From positions 1 through 5,889 of the forward strand of contig CALDQF010000140.1 in NCBI GenBank assembly GCA_937911845.1: 5,889 nt of DNA, given 5' to 3'. Of this stretch, positions 1 through 5,889 are shown in pieces (position 1 is the first letter of the stretch; the number at the start of each line of letters is the position of its first letter). Made by a program: the position numbers and the translations under genes. Origin of the DNA: an uncultured Phycisphaera sp. GTDB taxonomy: Bacteria > Planctomycetota > Phycisphaerae > Phycisphaerales > SM1A02. The notes under the pieces were generated by a model. The model did not search any database. It saw nothing but the letters and a program-made list of their open reading frames with translations, and had not been told where the DNA came from.

Positions 1-372
1 GGGCGAACCATCCTCTGCCTCCGCATCAAAGTGGGATTGGGCGGAAACCAGGGTTCGGAGGGCGTGCATTGGGGTGGTGTCGACTGGCAACGCCTTCAGC
101 ACGTCCATCAAACCAGCAGGAATGGTCATCGCGGCTTGAAGCTCTTTGGTGAACGACGCCAACTCCTCAGCATTTGGGAGTCGCTGGTTCCACAAGAGGA
201 AGCAGCACTCCTCGAAGGTGGAATTGCGGGCCAGGCTGTCAATATCGATGCCGACGTATTCCAACACGCCTTTTTCACCATCTATGAAGCTCATCACACT
301 GTCGGCCACCACCACGTTGGCAAGACCTTTGTCGACGAAGGGACCGGTGAACGATTCGGAAGCAGGGGTCAT
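1..372 (-). CDS. gltA: Citrate synthase, N-terminal part (cut by left edge)
   Basis: Citrate synthase condenses oxaloacetate with acetyl-CoA to give citrate, the entry step of the TCA cycle, in the cytoplasm. Only the first 124 codons are in the window; the family is usually about 370-430 residues. Visible family landmarks are KGLANVVVADS (15-25), SFIDGEKGVLEYVGIDID (28-45), STFEECCFLLWNQRLP (51-66) and PMHALRTLVS (101-110). Together these are the standard start of the small/large domain interface region of bacterial citrate synthases. The catalytic His and Asp residues lie beyond the edge. The ATG at 372 is chosen because the homology begins a few residues later and no in-frame ATG is seen upstream before 447. 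No strong Shine-Dalgarno precedes it. It could be a methylcitrate synthase paralogue, which the N-terminus alone cannot exclude. A terminator lies upstream, so it probably has its own promoter, which I could not identify. Confidence 0.9.
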   Translation of the reverse strand, partial: MTPASESFTGPFVDKGLANVVVADSVMSFIDGEKGVLEYVGIDIDSLARNSTFEECCFLLWNQRLPNAEELASFTKELQAAMTIPAGLMDVLKALPVDTTPMHALRTLVSAQSHFDAEAEDGSP

Positions 373-406
373 GAGGGTGTCCGGGATGGCTGTGAAGGGG
401 ATTACG

Positions 407-435
407 CAAAACGACCCTCCGAAGGGGAGGGTCGT
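407..435 (-). terminator. Rho-independent terminator
   Basis: A perfect 10-base-pair inverted repeat pairs 411-420 with 426-435 around a 5-base loop (421-425). Read on the minus strand, a CTTCGG-type turn lies at the loop and a run of four T (411-408) follows the stem. It sits 64 bases past the stop codon of the gene at 499-1848 and before the citrate synthase start. It therefore ends the minus-strand transcript of the exported-protein genes and keeps it out of citrate synthase. Confidence 0.82.
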
Positions 436-498
436 CAAGTGTAAACGTTACAGAGCCTCAAGGCAACGGAGGGGCCCCGAGCATCCCAGAAGAACCGC

Positions 499-1848
499 TT
501 AGTTGCGACGCATGTCACGAAGCTGCTGCTGGAGTTGCTTCAGCATCAATTCGAGGCGCTGCAGGATCTGGTCCTCTTCGTACCCAAAGGGCGTGTTCAT
601 AGCCACGACCAATGGCGCCTTCTTTGCCCAATAAATCCACTCTCGCACGATCTTGATTTGTTGCTGCAGGCGGCCTTCAGCACCCTCGGCGGCACCCTTG
701 AATTGCCACTGCTGCATAGTGATTTGCAGGCGCTCAGAGCACTCTTTGTAGGTATCGGCCCACTTCTTGGCCAACTTTTCTCCGCGGGTATCGGTCACAT
801 ACCACTCGCCACTGGGCAAGTTCAAGTACTCGGCCACCTCGTCGGGATCGCGACAAGTACCGCGAGAAAAGCCGCAAGACAAAGCGTTGCTGGCGTTGAA
901 GGATAGGTTCTGATCCTTGGTGGAAAGCACAACCGCACCCTCAGGAAGAGGCTCGTACCAGTTGCCGTCGACACCGCCGTACCACTCAACTTTGCCGGTC
1001 TCGGGATCTTTGATGTACGCCGTCATGTAGCGATTCAGTTTCATGGACCGGGCCACGTGCTCGGAATAACCAGACTCCTTTGCCGTCATGATCAAGTGTT
1101 CCATCACTGTGGGATCTTGCGACTCATCAACGGAGGCCGTACCGCGGACAGTGGTGACAGAACCAGCCGTGCCCAATGGGTTGAACACAATCTCGTCACA
1201 GGCCATGGCGGTATTGCAACCCGCGGAGATGGCCTTGCGAATCCACGAGACCACCCGGTGCCCTCGGCTTTTGATATCCCGGATGGTGTCATTGATCTTG
1301 ATGGACTCGGCCACCAAGCCACCGTTGGAATTGATCTTCAGCACAATGATCGCGCCACCTCCTGGCGACAGCTCGTCGGCGTACTCACCGATTCTGACGA
1401 TCTCTTGGTGACGGAACTCCTGACCGACGCCCCCTTCTAAGGGCAGGTACATCACGACTTGCTTCTTAGAAGAATCGACCTCACCATCTGTGGGATTTAC
1501 AGAAGAAGGAGACCGCTCAGAAAGCATGGGATCCTTGACTTCAGTGGCACCTAGAGAACCCGAAGATGCAATTCCAGCAACATCGCGGATCATGATGAGC
1601 TTCCGGCCAAAATCACCATCTAGCATGAAATACTGACCGTCCGGCTTGCCAGCTTTGGTCTTGAGCCCTTGAATACGGCCGGTGTATGTCCGATTCACGC
1701 CTTGCTCGAGGACAGTCACCTCGACGCTGGCCGCGACATCGACCACGGCACTGCCACCATTGGCCAACTGGAAGCGGATGTCCTCGGCAAAGGCCGACGC
1801 CGCGATAAAGGCAATGGAAAGGACGGTAAGGACAAGTCTGTTGTTCAT
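499..1848 (-). CDS. Exported ClpP/SppA/NfeD-fold serine protease-like protein
   Basis: I recognise the fold but not a named family. The protein has 449 residues. Residues 1-21 form a signal peptide (Arg4, hydrophobic core 5-17, cleavage at AFA|ED), so it should act outside the cytoplasm. Residues 22-95 are a beta-rich region, followed by a low-complexity linker to about 128. Residues 130-345 resemble the ClpP/crotonase fold of SppA and NfeD proteases: a strand VVMYLPLEGGVG, then IIVLKINSNGGLVAES (167-182), the oxyanion-hole type motif, then AISAGC (206-211) with candidate nucleophile Ser208. LSFNASNAL..GFSRG (315-330) corresponds to the family's LTAeEA..lGl.dG segment. I see no His or Lys in the usual partner position, so activity is uncertain. 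Cys325 and Cys332 could form a disulfide. Residues 355-449 are helical and Gln-rich, coiled-coil-like. The ATG at 1848 is preferred over one 33 bases upstream because it begins the signal peptide. It lies 74 bases after its paralogue and is probably cotranscribed with it. Confidence 0.72.
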   Translation of the reverse strand: MNNRLVLTVLSIAFIAASAFAEDIRFQLANGGSAVVDVAASVEVTVLEQGVNRTYTGRIQGLKTKAGKPDGQYFMLDGDFGRKLIMIRDVAGIASSGSLGATEVKDPMLSERSPSSVNPTDGEVDSSKKQVVMYLPLEGGVGQEFRHQEIVRIGEYADELSPGGGAIIVLKINSNGGLVAESIKINDTIRDIKSRGHRVVSWIRKAISAGCNTAMACDEIVFNPLGTAGSVTTVRGTASVDESQDPTVMEHLIMTAKESGYSEHVARSMKLNRYMTAYIKDPETGKVEWYGGVDGNWYEPLPEGAVVLSTKDQNLSFNASNALSCGFSRGTCRDPDEVAEYLNLPSGEWYVTDTRGEKLAKKWADTYKECSERLQITMQQWQFKGAAEGAEGRLQQQIKIVREWIYWAKKAPLVVAMNTPFGYEEDQILQRLELMLKQLQQQLRDMRRN

Positions 1849-1922
1849 GCTGTTGCTTTCGTGTGCTTCAAGTCTGATCAATTTGATTGAAGATTCAACG
1901 TGTTCTCGAAAAATGAGGGGAC

Positions 1923-3344
1923 TCAGCGGCCTCCAATACCACGTCCACCGCCTCTTGGAGCGCCACCACCCCCACCTTGGCGACCACGGTCATTGGACCG
2001 CATCGCTCTGATCTGCTCTTCCAGCTGTTCAATTTGCAGCTTCAAACCCAACTTACTCAGGCCAAACTCCATTTGACAGCGAAGGGCAACGGCTGAGTAC
2101 CGATTCATCATGCGAAGAATCTTCTTCATGCGGGTTAATCGGAACTGAGCCTGACGCATGGCGTCTGAAGGCCCAACCCCCGCTTGCAACTCTTGCATCT
2201 CCTCGATGGCAGATTTGCAGTCAGACAAGGCCTTGCGCCAATCGTCGGAATAGTCGTCAAAGACTTCTTGGCAGGAGGTGTCATCCAGATCAAAGTCGAC
2301 CAGTTCATGGAGCAGAAGCAGATCCTCAAGGTCGTCGGCCATGCCTCTGGAAATCAAGAAGTCGCCTGCTTCCTTGGCGGAAAACTCGACGGCTGACTTT
2401 TCGTTGTCATCCACGATGTAGGAACCCTGGCGGTTCAGTTCCCACTTCACCGACCGTCCCTGCCAAGTGGCAGAGAGCCGCATGTCCGGGTACACCAACG
2501 CATCAAGCAGTGCGTTGTCGTGGCCCACGCCATCACAGCGGATTCGGCCAAGTTCCAACGGTCCCCGGAACATGCCCAAAAAGGCTTCGCGATACTTGCC
2601 GTAGGTATTTTCATCGTTCCGCACACGCTCAAACATCTGGGCCGCACCTTGCAAGCCACCAATAGTGGCTTCAGATGAGGTGTACAGGTCGCAGAAGCTC
2701 AAAGACAATACCGCTGAAGAACCAACAGCATCTTCAACCCAGCAGATGGGTTGAGCGTAAATGCCCTCATCTTCAAAACGGTTGTGCCAAACATCGGCGA
2801 TCTCGCCCAAGAGATCGAAGTCGTTCATAGAAGACTCTTCTCGTTTGACTTGGTACCAGTATCCATTCTCCCGCTTGTCATTGCAGTTCACACGGAACAC
2901 GACGTAGTCAGGCTGCATGTCACTCAAGACAGGGATCATGGCTTCATAGACCTCGGGAACAATGTCAGTACCAACTTGTTCTCGACCTTCGGTGCCAACC
3001 GGGATGATGGCAACCAGAGGAACCTGATTGCCCGAAGCATCCATTCGACGCTCCCATTTGTTGGCGGCCTCAGCCTGGGGCATCTCGAGCATTGGGGCGG
3101 GTGTAGATGATTTCGAAGCGCCGGTCGGCGTTGGAGCATCTTCTTCGTCCCGGACAATTTCCCGGATTTCGGATTTGGGGATTCGAAGTTCAATGCCACG
3201 GATCGACAGCACCACTGCATCTCCGTCTTCAGAGATGATCTGACCCGAGATGATCGCGCCGTTGATCTTCACGATCTGATCCTCGGCAAAGGCCGAAGTC
3301 ATCGTGAAAAGGGTCAAAAGCGAAGTGATGAACAATCGAGGCAT
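1923..3344 (-). CDS. Exported ClpP-fold protein, probable pseudoenzyme, Arg/Gly-rich tail
   Basis: A 473-residue exported protein of no named family that I recognise. It is a likely paralogue of the product of the next gene downstream. Residues 1-20 are a signal peptide ending AFA|ED, the same junction as the paralogue. Residues 24-63 look like a small SH3/Sm-like beta barrel (KINGAIISGQIISEDGD, then IELRIPKSEIREI). A Pro/Ser/Thr linker spans 68-90. Residues 108-345 can be aligned to the paralogue's ClpP-like domain, but the oxyanion Gly-Gly is replaced (VNCNDK at 152-157) and the SAG motif becomes GSSA (208-211). EFSAKEAGDFLISRG (320-334) matches the NfeD-type LTAeEA segment. Residues 365-450 are helical and end in LEEQIRAMRSN, followed by a Gly/Arg-rich tail (453-473). 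A good ribosome site AGGAG lies 6 bases before the ATG. The fold assignment is inference. Loss of the catalytic motifs suggests a binding or regulatory partner rather than a protease. Confidence 0.65.
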   Translation of the reverse strand: MPRLFITSLLTLFTMTSAFAEDQIVKINGAIISGQIISEDGDAVVLSIRGIELRIPKSEIREIVRDEEDAPTPTGASKSSTPAPMLEMPQAEAANKWERRMDASGNQVPLVAIIPVGTEGREQVGTDIVPEVYEAMIPVLSDMQPDYVVFRVNCNDKRENGYWYQVKREESSMNDFDLLGEIADVWHNRFEDEGIYAQPICWVEDAVGSSAVLSLSFCDLYTSSEATIGGLQGAAQMFERVRNDENTYGKYREAFLGMFRGPLELGRIRCDGVGHDNALLDALVYPDMRLSATWQGRSVKWELNRQGSYIVDDNEKSAVEFSAKEAGDFLISRGMADDLEDLLLLHELVDFDLDDTSCQEVFDDYSDDWRKALSDCKSAIEEMQELQAGVGPSDAMRQAQFRLTRMKKILRMMNRYSAVALRCQMEFGLSKLGLKLQIEQLEEQIRAMRSNDRGRQGGGGGAPRGGGRGIGGR

Positions 3345-3382
3345 GTTGAACTCCTGATTTGAATCTTTTGAGACAGGGGCAT
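3314..3382 (-). other. Possible 22-codon leader ORF overlapping the next gene start
   Basis: On the minus strand, AAGGAGG (3400-3394), a near-perfect anti-16S match, is followed 11 bases later by an ATG (3382). This opens a 22-codon frame ending in TGA at 3314. The frame runs through the ribosome site and start of the exported-protein gene in a different register, so its translation could influence that gene. The peptide has no recognisable motif. The Shine-Dalgarno match is the only real support, and chance is a fair alternative. Confidence 0.2.
3351..3355 (-). promoter_or_regulatory. Ribosome binding site AGGAG
   Basis: AGGAG on the minus strand lies 6 bases before the ATG at 3344 and fixes that start. 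It stands out because neighbouring genes (citrate synthase, the downstream paralogue, rsmD) have no comparable site. Confidence 0.7.
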
Positions 3383-3446
3383 CCTACCCCACTCCTCCTT
3401 GGGATCCGGGGATATCAGGCCAGAAATGCCCAAACCGACCGGTCAA

Positions 3447-4667
3447 TTACGCCAGATCACCGCGAAATGTTCGTTCAGCGATGACCATGGCTTCCTCAAG
3501 AGTTGAAACAAGCCCGGCCAATTGAGCGTCGTATGCCGCATCGAGGGCAACGGCAAAGTGTGGTCCGGGACGATGCCCCGCCGCAATCAGCTCATCTCCG
3601 CTCAGCAGCGGCGCCGGGGCGAGTCCAATCCCTTCTGACAAGTCAGCCACTTCGGCCGCGATGGCCTGGGCGGATTCGGGGGAGTTGGCCTCCAGAAGCC
3701 ACCACGCCGCTTGGAAGCCCGGATGGTTCGCCATCCGCTTTTTCGCTGCAACACCAGCAGCAGACCACTCGGCCATCAACCGAGGAAGCAACCCGAGCGC
3801 GTCGCGAATCGCGTCTTCCGTGTCATTGGACAACCGCAAAGCAACTCGTAGCACCCCCGCCACATCACCAGACATGCCGCGGTCCAGGGCCCAGGCCGCC
3901 AGGGCGGCGGCATCGCTGGCTTCGGATGACAAATTTGCCAACCGAGGGAAATGAGAATTCGCGGCAGATCCCAAGATGGCCCGATCCAAACCCAATTCTT
4001 GGAGCATCCCCGCAGCCTGAGCCCGCGCCTGATGCCCCAGCATCATCACAACCTCCCCGCCCACCCGTTCACGGCTAACCGCTCCGAGTTCAGGCGCGTG
4101 CTTCACAATCGCCTCTTTGGTGGCGGCTTCAATATGAAACCCAAAGCGGGCGGCAAATCGGACGGCCCGCAGCATGCGAAGCCGGTCTTCAGCAATCCGT
4201 GCCGCAGGATCACCAATGGCCCGAACACAACGGTGCTTCTTCAGATCGGCAACGCCATCGTGGAAGTCAATGACCTTGGTTTCTTCTTCGCCGTCGGGAT
4301 CTTCAAACAAACCGTTGATGGTGAAATCGCGGCGAGCCGCGTCCTCTTTCATCGTGGCGCCGTCCAACTCCACATAATCGGGGCGACGGCCATCGGCGTA
4401 GGGACCATCCTTGCGAAAGGTGGCCACTTCGGTGACGACTTCTTCGTGGCGAACAAGCACAACGGCGAATGCCTCCCCCACCCCCTTGGAGCCGGGGAAC
4501 ACCTCTTTCACTTGCTCGGGCAACGCCGAGGTGGCCACGTCGTAATCTTTGGGCACAATCCCCAGCAAACGATCACGCACACACCCTCCGGCGAGCACCG
4601 CCTCGTGCCCGGAATCCTTCAATGCCCGCACAATATGGCACGCAAATTGGTATTCAGGTTGAGCCAT
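3447..4667 (-). CDS. cca: CCA tRNA nucleotidyltransferase (class II, poly(A) polymerase family)
   Basis: This enzyme adds or repairs the 3' CCA end of tRNAs using CTP and ATP, in the cytoplasm. The 406-residue product shows the class II nucleotidyltransferase motifs in order. LAGGCVRDRLLG (25-36) is the helical turn. DYDVAT (41-46) has the two metal-binding carboxylates Asp41 and Asp43. RRDFTINGLFED (112-123) is the sugar-recognition segment. EDRLR (160-164) is the EDxxR nucleotide-template motif, running into MLRAVRFAARFGF. The C-terminal SGDELIAAGHRPGPHF (356-371) is the conserved tail-domain motif. I see no HD phosphohydrolase domain of the E. coli type. Poly(A) polymerase or a CC-only enzyme is possible but less likely. 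The ATG at 4667 is chosen because homology starts there and GAGG lies 6 bases upstream; an ATG 177 bases earlier would only translate antiframe rsmD sequence. It overlaps rsmD by 14 bases, pointing to coupled translation. Confidence 0.88.
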   Translation of the reverse strand: MAQPEYQFACHIVRALKDSGHEAVLAGGCVRDRLLGIVPKDYDVATSALPEQVKEVFPGSKGVGEAFAVVLVRHEEVVTEVATFRKDGPYADGRRPDYVELDGATMKEDAARRDFTINGLFEDPDGEEETKVIDFHDGVADLKKHRCVRAIGDPAARIAEDRLRMLRAVRFAARFGFHIEAATKEAIVKHAPELGAVSRERVGGEVVMMLGHQARAQAAGMLQELGLDRAILGSAANSHFPRLANLSSEASDAAALAAWALDRGMSGDVAGVLRVALRLSNDTEDAIRDALGLLPRLMAEWSAAGVAAKKRMANHPGFQAAWWLLEANSPESAQAIAAEVADLSEGIGLAPAPLLSGDELIAAGHRPGPHFAVALDAAYDAQLAGLVSTLEEAMVIAERTFRGDLA

Positions 4668-5256
4668 CGTTTGCCTCGAGTGGCCGCTGGTACAACAAAA
4701 CGAACATGTCCCGACCATAGTTGTGCACTTCCGGGCCCAAGAGCCCATCGATGTGATGCGGAGTGTGTTCGGGATCCACCGGGGTACGCAGCACGAACCA
4801 TCCGCCCGGTCGCAAACAAGAGGCGTAGCCCATAGACGCCTCAAGTACTTTTGCCAAGGTCTCTTCCTCTTGCATCATGGCGTACGGGGGATCCAAACTC
4901 ACAATGTCGCAATCTTGCCCCAAACGCAGGCGAACCAGAGGACTGAATGCATCGGCCCGTAGCACTTCGGCGCGATCGGAACAATCCATGGATTCGATGT
5001 TCTCCTGAAGCAAGTTGGCCACCCTGCGGTCTTGCTCCACGAAGAAAGCTTCGCGAGCACCTCGCGAGATGGCTTCGAGTCCAACTGATCCGACGCCGCA
5101 AAAAACATCCACCACCTTGGCGTCTTCCCACCAACCGCGCAAGATGGAAAACAAGGCTTCGCGGACGCGAGCGGGATATGGCCGGGTGGCCAAGGATTCC
5201 GGGGGAGTCTTGAGCATCCGCCCCCGATGATCACCTGCAATAATGCGCAAACTCAT
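4654..5256 (-). CDS. rsmD: 16S rRNA (guanine(966)-N2)-methyltransferase RsmD
   Basis: RsmD methylates N2 of G966 in 16S rRNA, using S-adenosylmethionine, on assembling 30S subunits. The 200-residue product has the normal family length. It opens with RIIAGDHRGRML (4-15), then TRPYPARVREALFSIL (24-39), equivalent to the family's TRPT..RVREALFNIL. SAM-binding motif I follows at 48-67 (VVDVFCGVGSVGLEAISRGA), then the ribose-binding acid in FVEQD (72-76) and the catalytic DPPY (122-125). The rest is the usual Rossmann completion (GGWFVLRTP). The ATG at 5256 is chosen because family members begin M.RIIAG; upstream in-frame codons have no homology and would overlap the divergent gene. No clear Shine-Dalgarno is seen. 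Its last 14 bases overlap the start of cca, and it appears to head this minus-strand series, with a promoter probably inside or upstream of the divergent hydrolase sequence. Confidence 0.93.
   Translation of the reverse strand: MSLRIIAGDHRGRMLKTPPESLATRPYPARVREALFSILRGWWEDAKVVDVFCGVGSVGLEAISRGAREAFFVEQDRRVANLLQENIESMDCSDRAEVLRADAFSPLVRLRLGQDCDIVSLDPPYAMMQEEETLAKVLEASMGYASCLRPGGWFVLRTPVDPEHTPHHIDGLLGPEVHNYGRDMFVLLYQRPLEANDGST
4674..4677 (-). promoter_or_regulatory. Ribosome binding site GAGG for cca
   Basis: GAGG on the minus strand lies 6 bases before the cca ATG, inside the final codons of rsmD. It supports the chosen cca start and a reinitiation or coupling mechanism between the two genes. 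Confidence 0.5.
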
Positions 5257-5285
5257 ACTTTGGAGAGGATACCCTTCTCCTTCCC

Positions 5286-5529
5286 ATGCCCGACTTAGGA
5301 CCACTCCCCTCCGCGGTACGCGAACGAGCGATACTGACCACCCTTGGGCCTGCTCCCGCATTGGTGGTGCTTCCAGAATCCTCTTCCACTCCCCCTCCGG
5401 TCCTGCTTTGGCTGCACGGGCGGCAAGCATCGATCAGTATGGGCCGCAGCGCAGATCGCTAGCTGGATTGAGGCTGAGGGTCACCCCGTGCGCCTCGAAC
5501 ATCGTGAATTGGCCAAGGCATCGGCCTAA
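5286..5529 (+). pseudogene. Broken alpha/beta hydrolase (dienelactone-hydrolase-like), internal deletion
   Basis: Two coding-looking pieces lie in different frames. From the ATG at 5286 a 58-codon frame reads MPDLGPLPSAVRERAILTTL, continues through ALVVLPES and a Pro-rich turn to PVLLWLHGRQAS. This is the typical N-terminus of a DLH/esterase-type alpha/beta hydrolase, with HG as the oxyanion-region motif. It stops at TAG 5460-5462. From about 5452, in the +1 frame, QIASWIEAEGHPVRLEHREL runs to TAA at 5527-5529 and resembles the last helix and strand of such a hydrolase. The expected middle, about 150 or more residues with the GxSxG nucleophile and catalytic Asp, is absent. An internal deletion or an assembly join near 5430-5455 would explain this. 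It starts only 29 bases from the divergent rsmD. The family call is inference from a short stretch; a coincidental non-coding reading is possible. Confidence 0.42.
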
Positions 5530-5565
5530 CCAAACATCACTTTTATTGCAACCTATCAGTGTTTT

Positions 5566-5594
5566 TTGACGCGATCATATCTATCGCTTTTAAA
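5566..5594 (+). promoter_or_regulatory. Candidate sigma-70-type promoter for ahcY
   Basis: TTGACG (5566-5571) is a five-of-six match to the -35 consensus. After a 17-base spacer, TTTAAA (5589-5594) is a four-of-six match to the -10 box. The surrounding sequence is visibly AT-rich compared with the flanking genes. It would start transcription about 55 bases before the ahcY ATG. The -10 match is modest. Confidence 0.38.
5571..5587 (+). repeat. Inverted repeat GCGAT-N7-ATCGC in the ahcY leader region
   Basis: Five-base arms (5571-5575 and 5583-5587) flank a 7-base centre. The repeat lies exactly between the candidate -35 and -10 boxes, where a repressor operator would act. Because TTTT follows the second arm, it could instead be a weak terminator for the upstream hydrolase remnant. 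Five-base arms are short enough to occur by chance. Confidence 0.3.
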
Positions 5595-5655
5595 GAGCGT
5601 GTTATTTTGCTATGACGTGGCGAGATTTTCACCGACATATAGATGGGATTGAGCT

Positions 5656-5889
<234 letters not shown>

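Noticed and set aside
31..444. Plus-strand open frame of 137 codons at the left edge
   Set aside because: The complementary strand encodes unmistakable citrate synthase sequence over 1-372, and the plus frame also reads through the terminator hairpin.
441..498. Palindromes near the citrate synthase upstream region (GGGGCCCC and TGTAA-CGT-TTACA)
   Set aside because: They are short and not aligned with any promoter-like boxes, so chance explains them.
1849..1922. Separate promoter or terminator between the two paralogues
   Set aside because: TTGAAT and some short TTGAA/TTCAA pairings are visible, but no -10 box at a proper distance and no stem followed by a T-run.
3371..3446. Terminator between cca and the exported protein gene
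   Set aside because: Only a 4-base GGGG/CCCC pairing and the short palindrome GACCGGTC are present, with no T-run on the minus strand, so readthrough is likely.
3951..4835. Long plus-strand open frame of 294 codons
   Set aside because: It lies antisense to cca and the end of rsmD, both with clear catalytic motifs. Its protein has no recognisable domain and is rich in His/Arg/Pro typical of antisense frames.
5243..5569. Plus-strand open frame of 108 codons spanning the hydrolase remnant
   Set aside because: Its translation shows no family signal. The hydrolase-like readings are in the other two plus frames.
5530..5655. SAH or SAM riboswitch upstream of ahcY
   Set aside because: I looked for a conserved multi-stem GC-rich aptamer core and found only short weak hairpins in AT-rich sequence.

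Overview
The window looks like bacterial chromosomal DNA with moderate to high GC and tightly packed genes. Most genes lie on the minus strand. No rRNA, tRNA, mobile element or CRISPR array is visible. The two exported ClpP/SppA-fold proteins, the weak or absent Shine-Dalgarno sites at several genes, and the start of a dienelactone-hydrolase-like gene suggest a planctomycete-type organism, perhaps Phycisphaerae. This assignment is a tentative inference from protein style, not proof.

Layout, left to right. Positions 1-372 (minus) hold the N-terminal third of citrate synthase, which runs off the left edge. Positions 407-435 hold a clear rho-independent terminator for minus-strand transcription. 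It closes the long minus-strand gene series and separates it from citrate synthase. Positions 499-1848 and 1923-3344 (minus) encode two exported proteins that appear to be ancient tandem paralogues. Each has a signal peptide ending AFA|ED, a small beta-rich N-terminal domain, a ClpP/SppA/NfeD-like (crotonase-fold) serine-protease domain and a helical C-terminal domain. The downstream copy keeps the Ser-Ala-Gly and Asn-Ser-Asn-Gly-Gly active-site motifs. The upstream copy has lost the Gly-Gly and carries an Arg/Gly-rich tail. Positions 3447-4667 encode a CCA-adding tRNA nucleotidyltransferase and 4654-5256 encode RsmD, the 16S rRNA guanine-N2 methyltransferase. These two overlap by 14 bases.

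To the right, on the plus strand, 5286-5529 carries what looks like a broken alpha/beta hydrolase: a plausible N-terminus up to an LLWLHGR motif, a stop, then a plausible C-terminus in another frame. An AT-rich stretch of about 126 bases follows, with a candidate sigma-70-type promoter and an inverted repeat. Then comes the start of S-adenosylhomocysteinase (ahcY), cut by the right edge.

Functionally, rsmD-cca is an RNA maturation pair, probably translationally coupled. The secreted paralogue pair follows in the same direction and may share transcripts up to the terminator, though a 102-base gap before it leaves room for its own promoter. Citrate synthase and ahcY are housekeeping genes at the borders. 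The secreted ClpP-fold pair is the least conventional part of the window.
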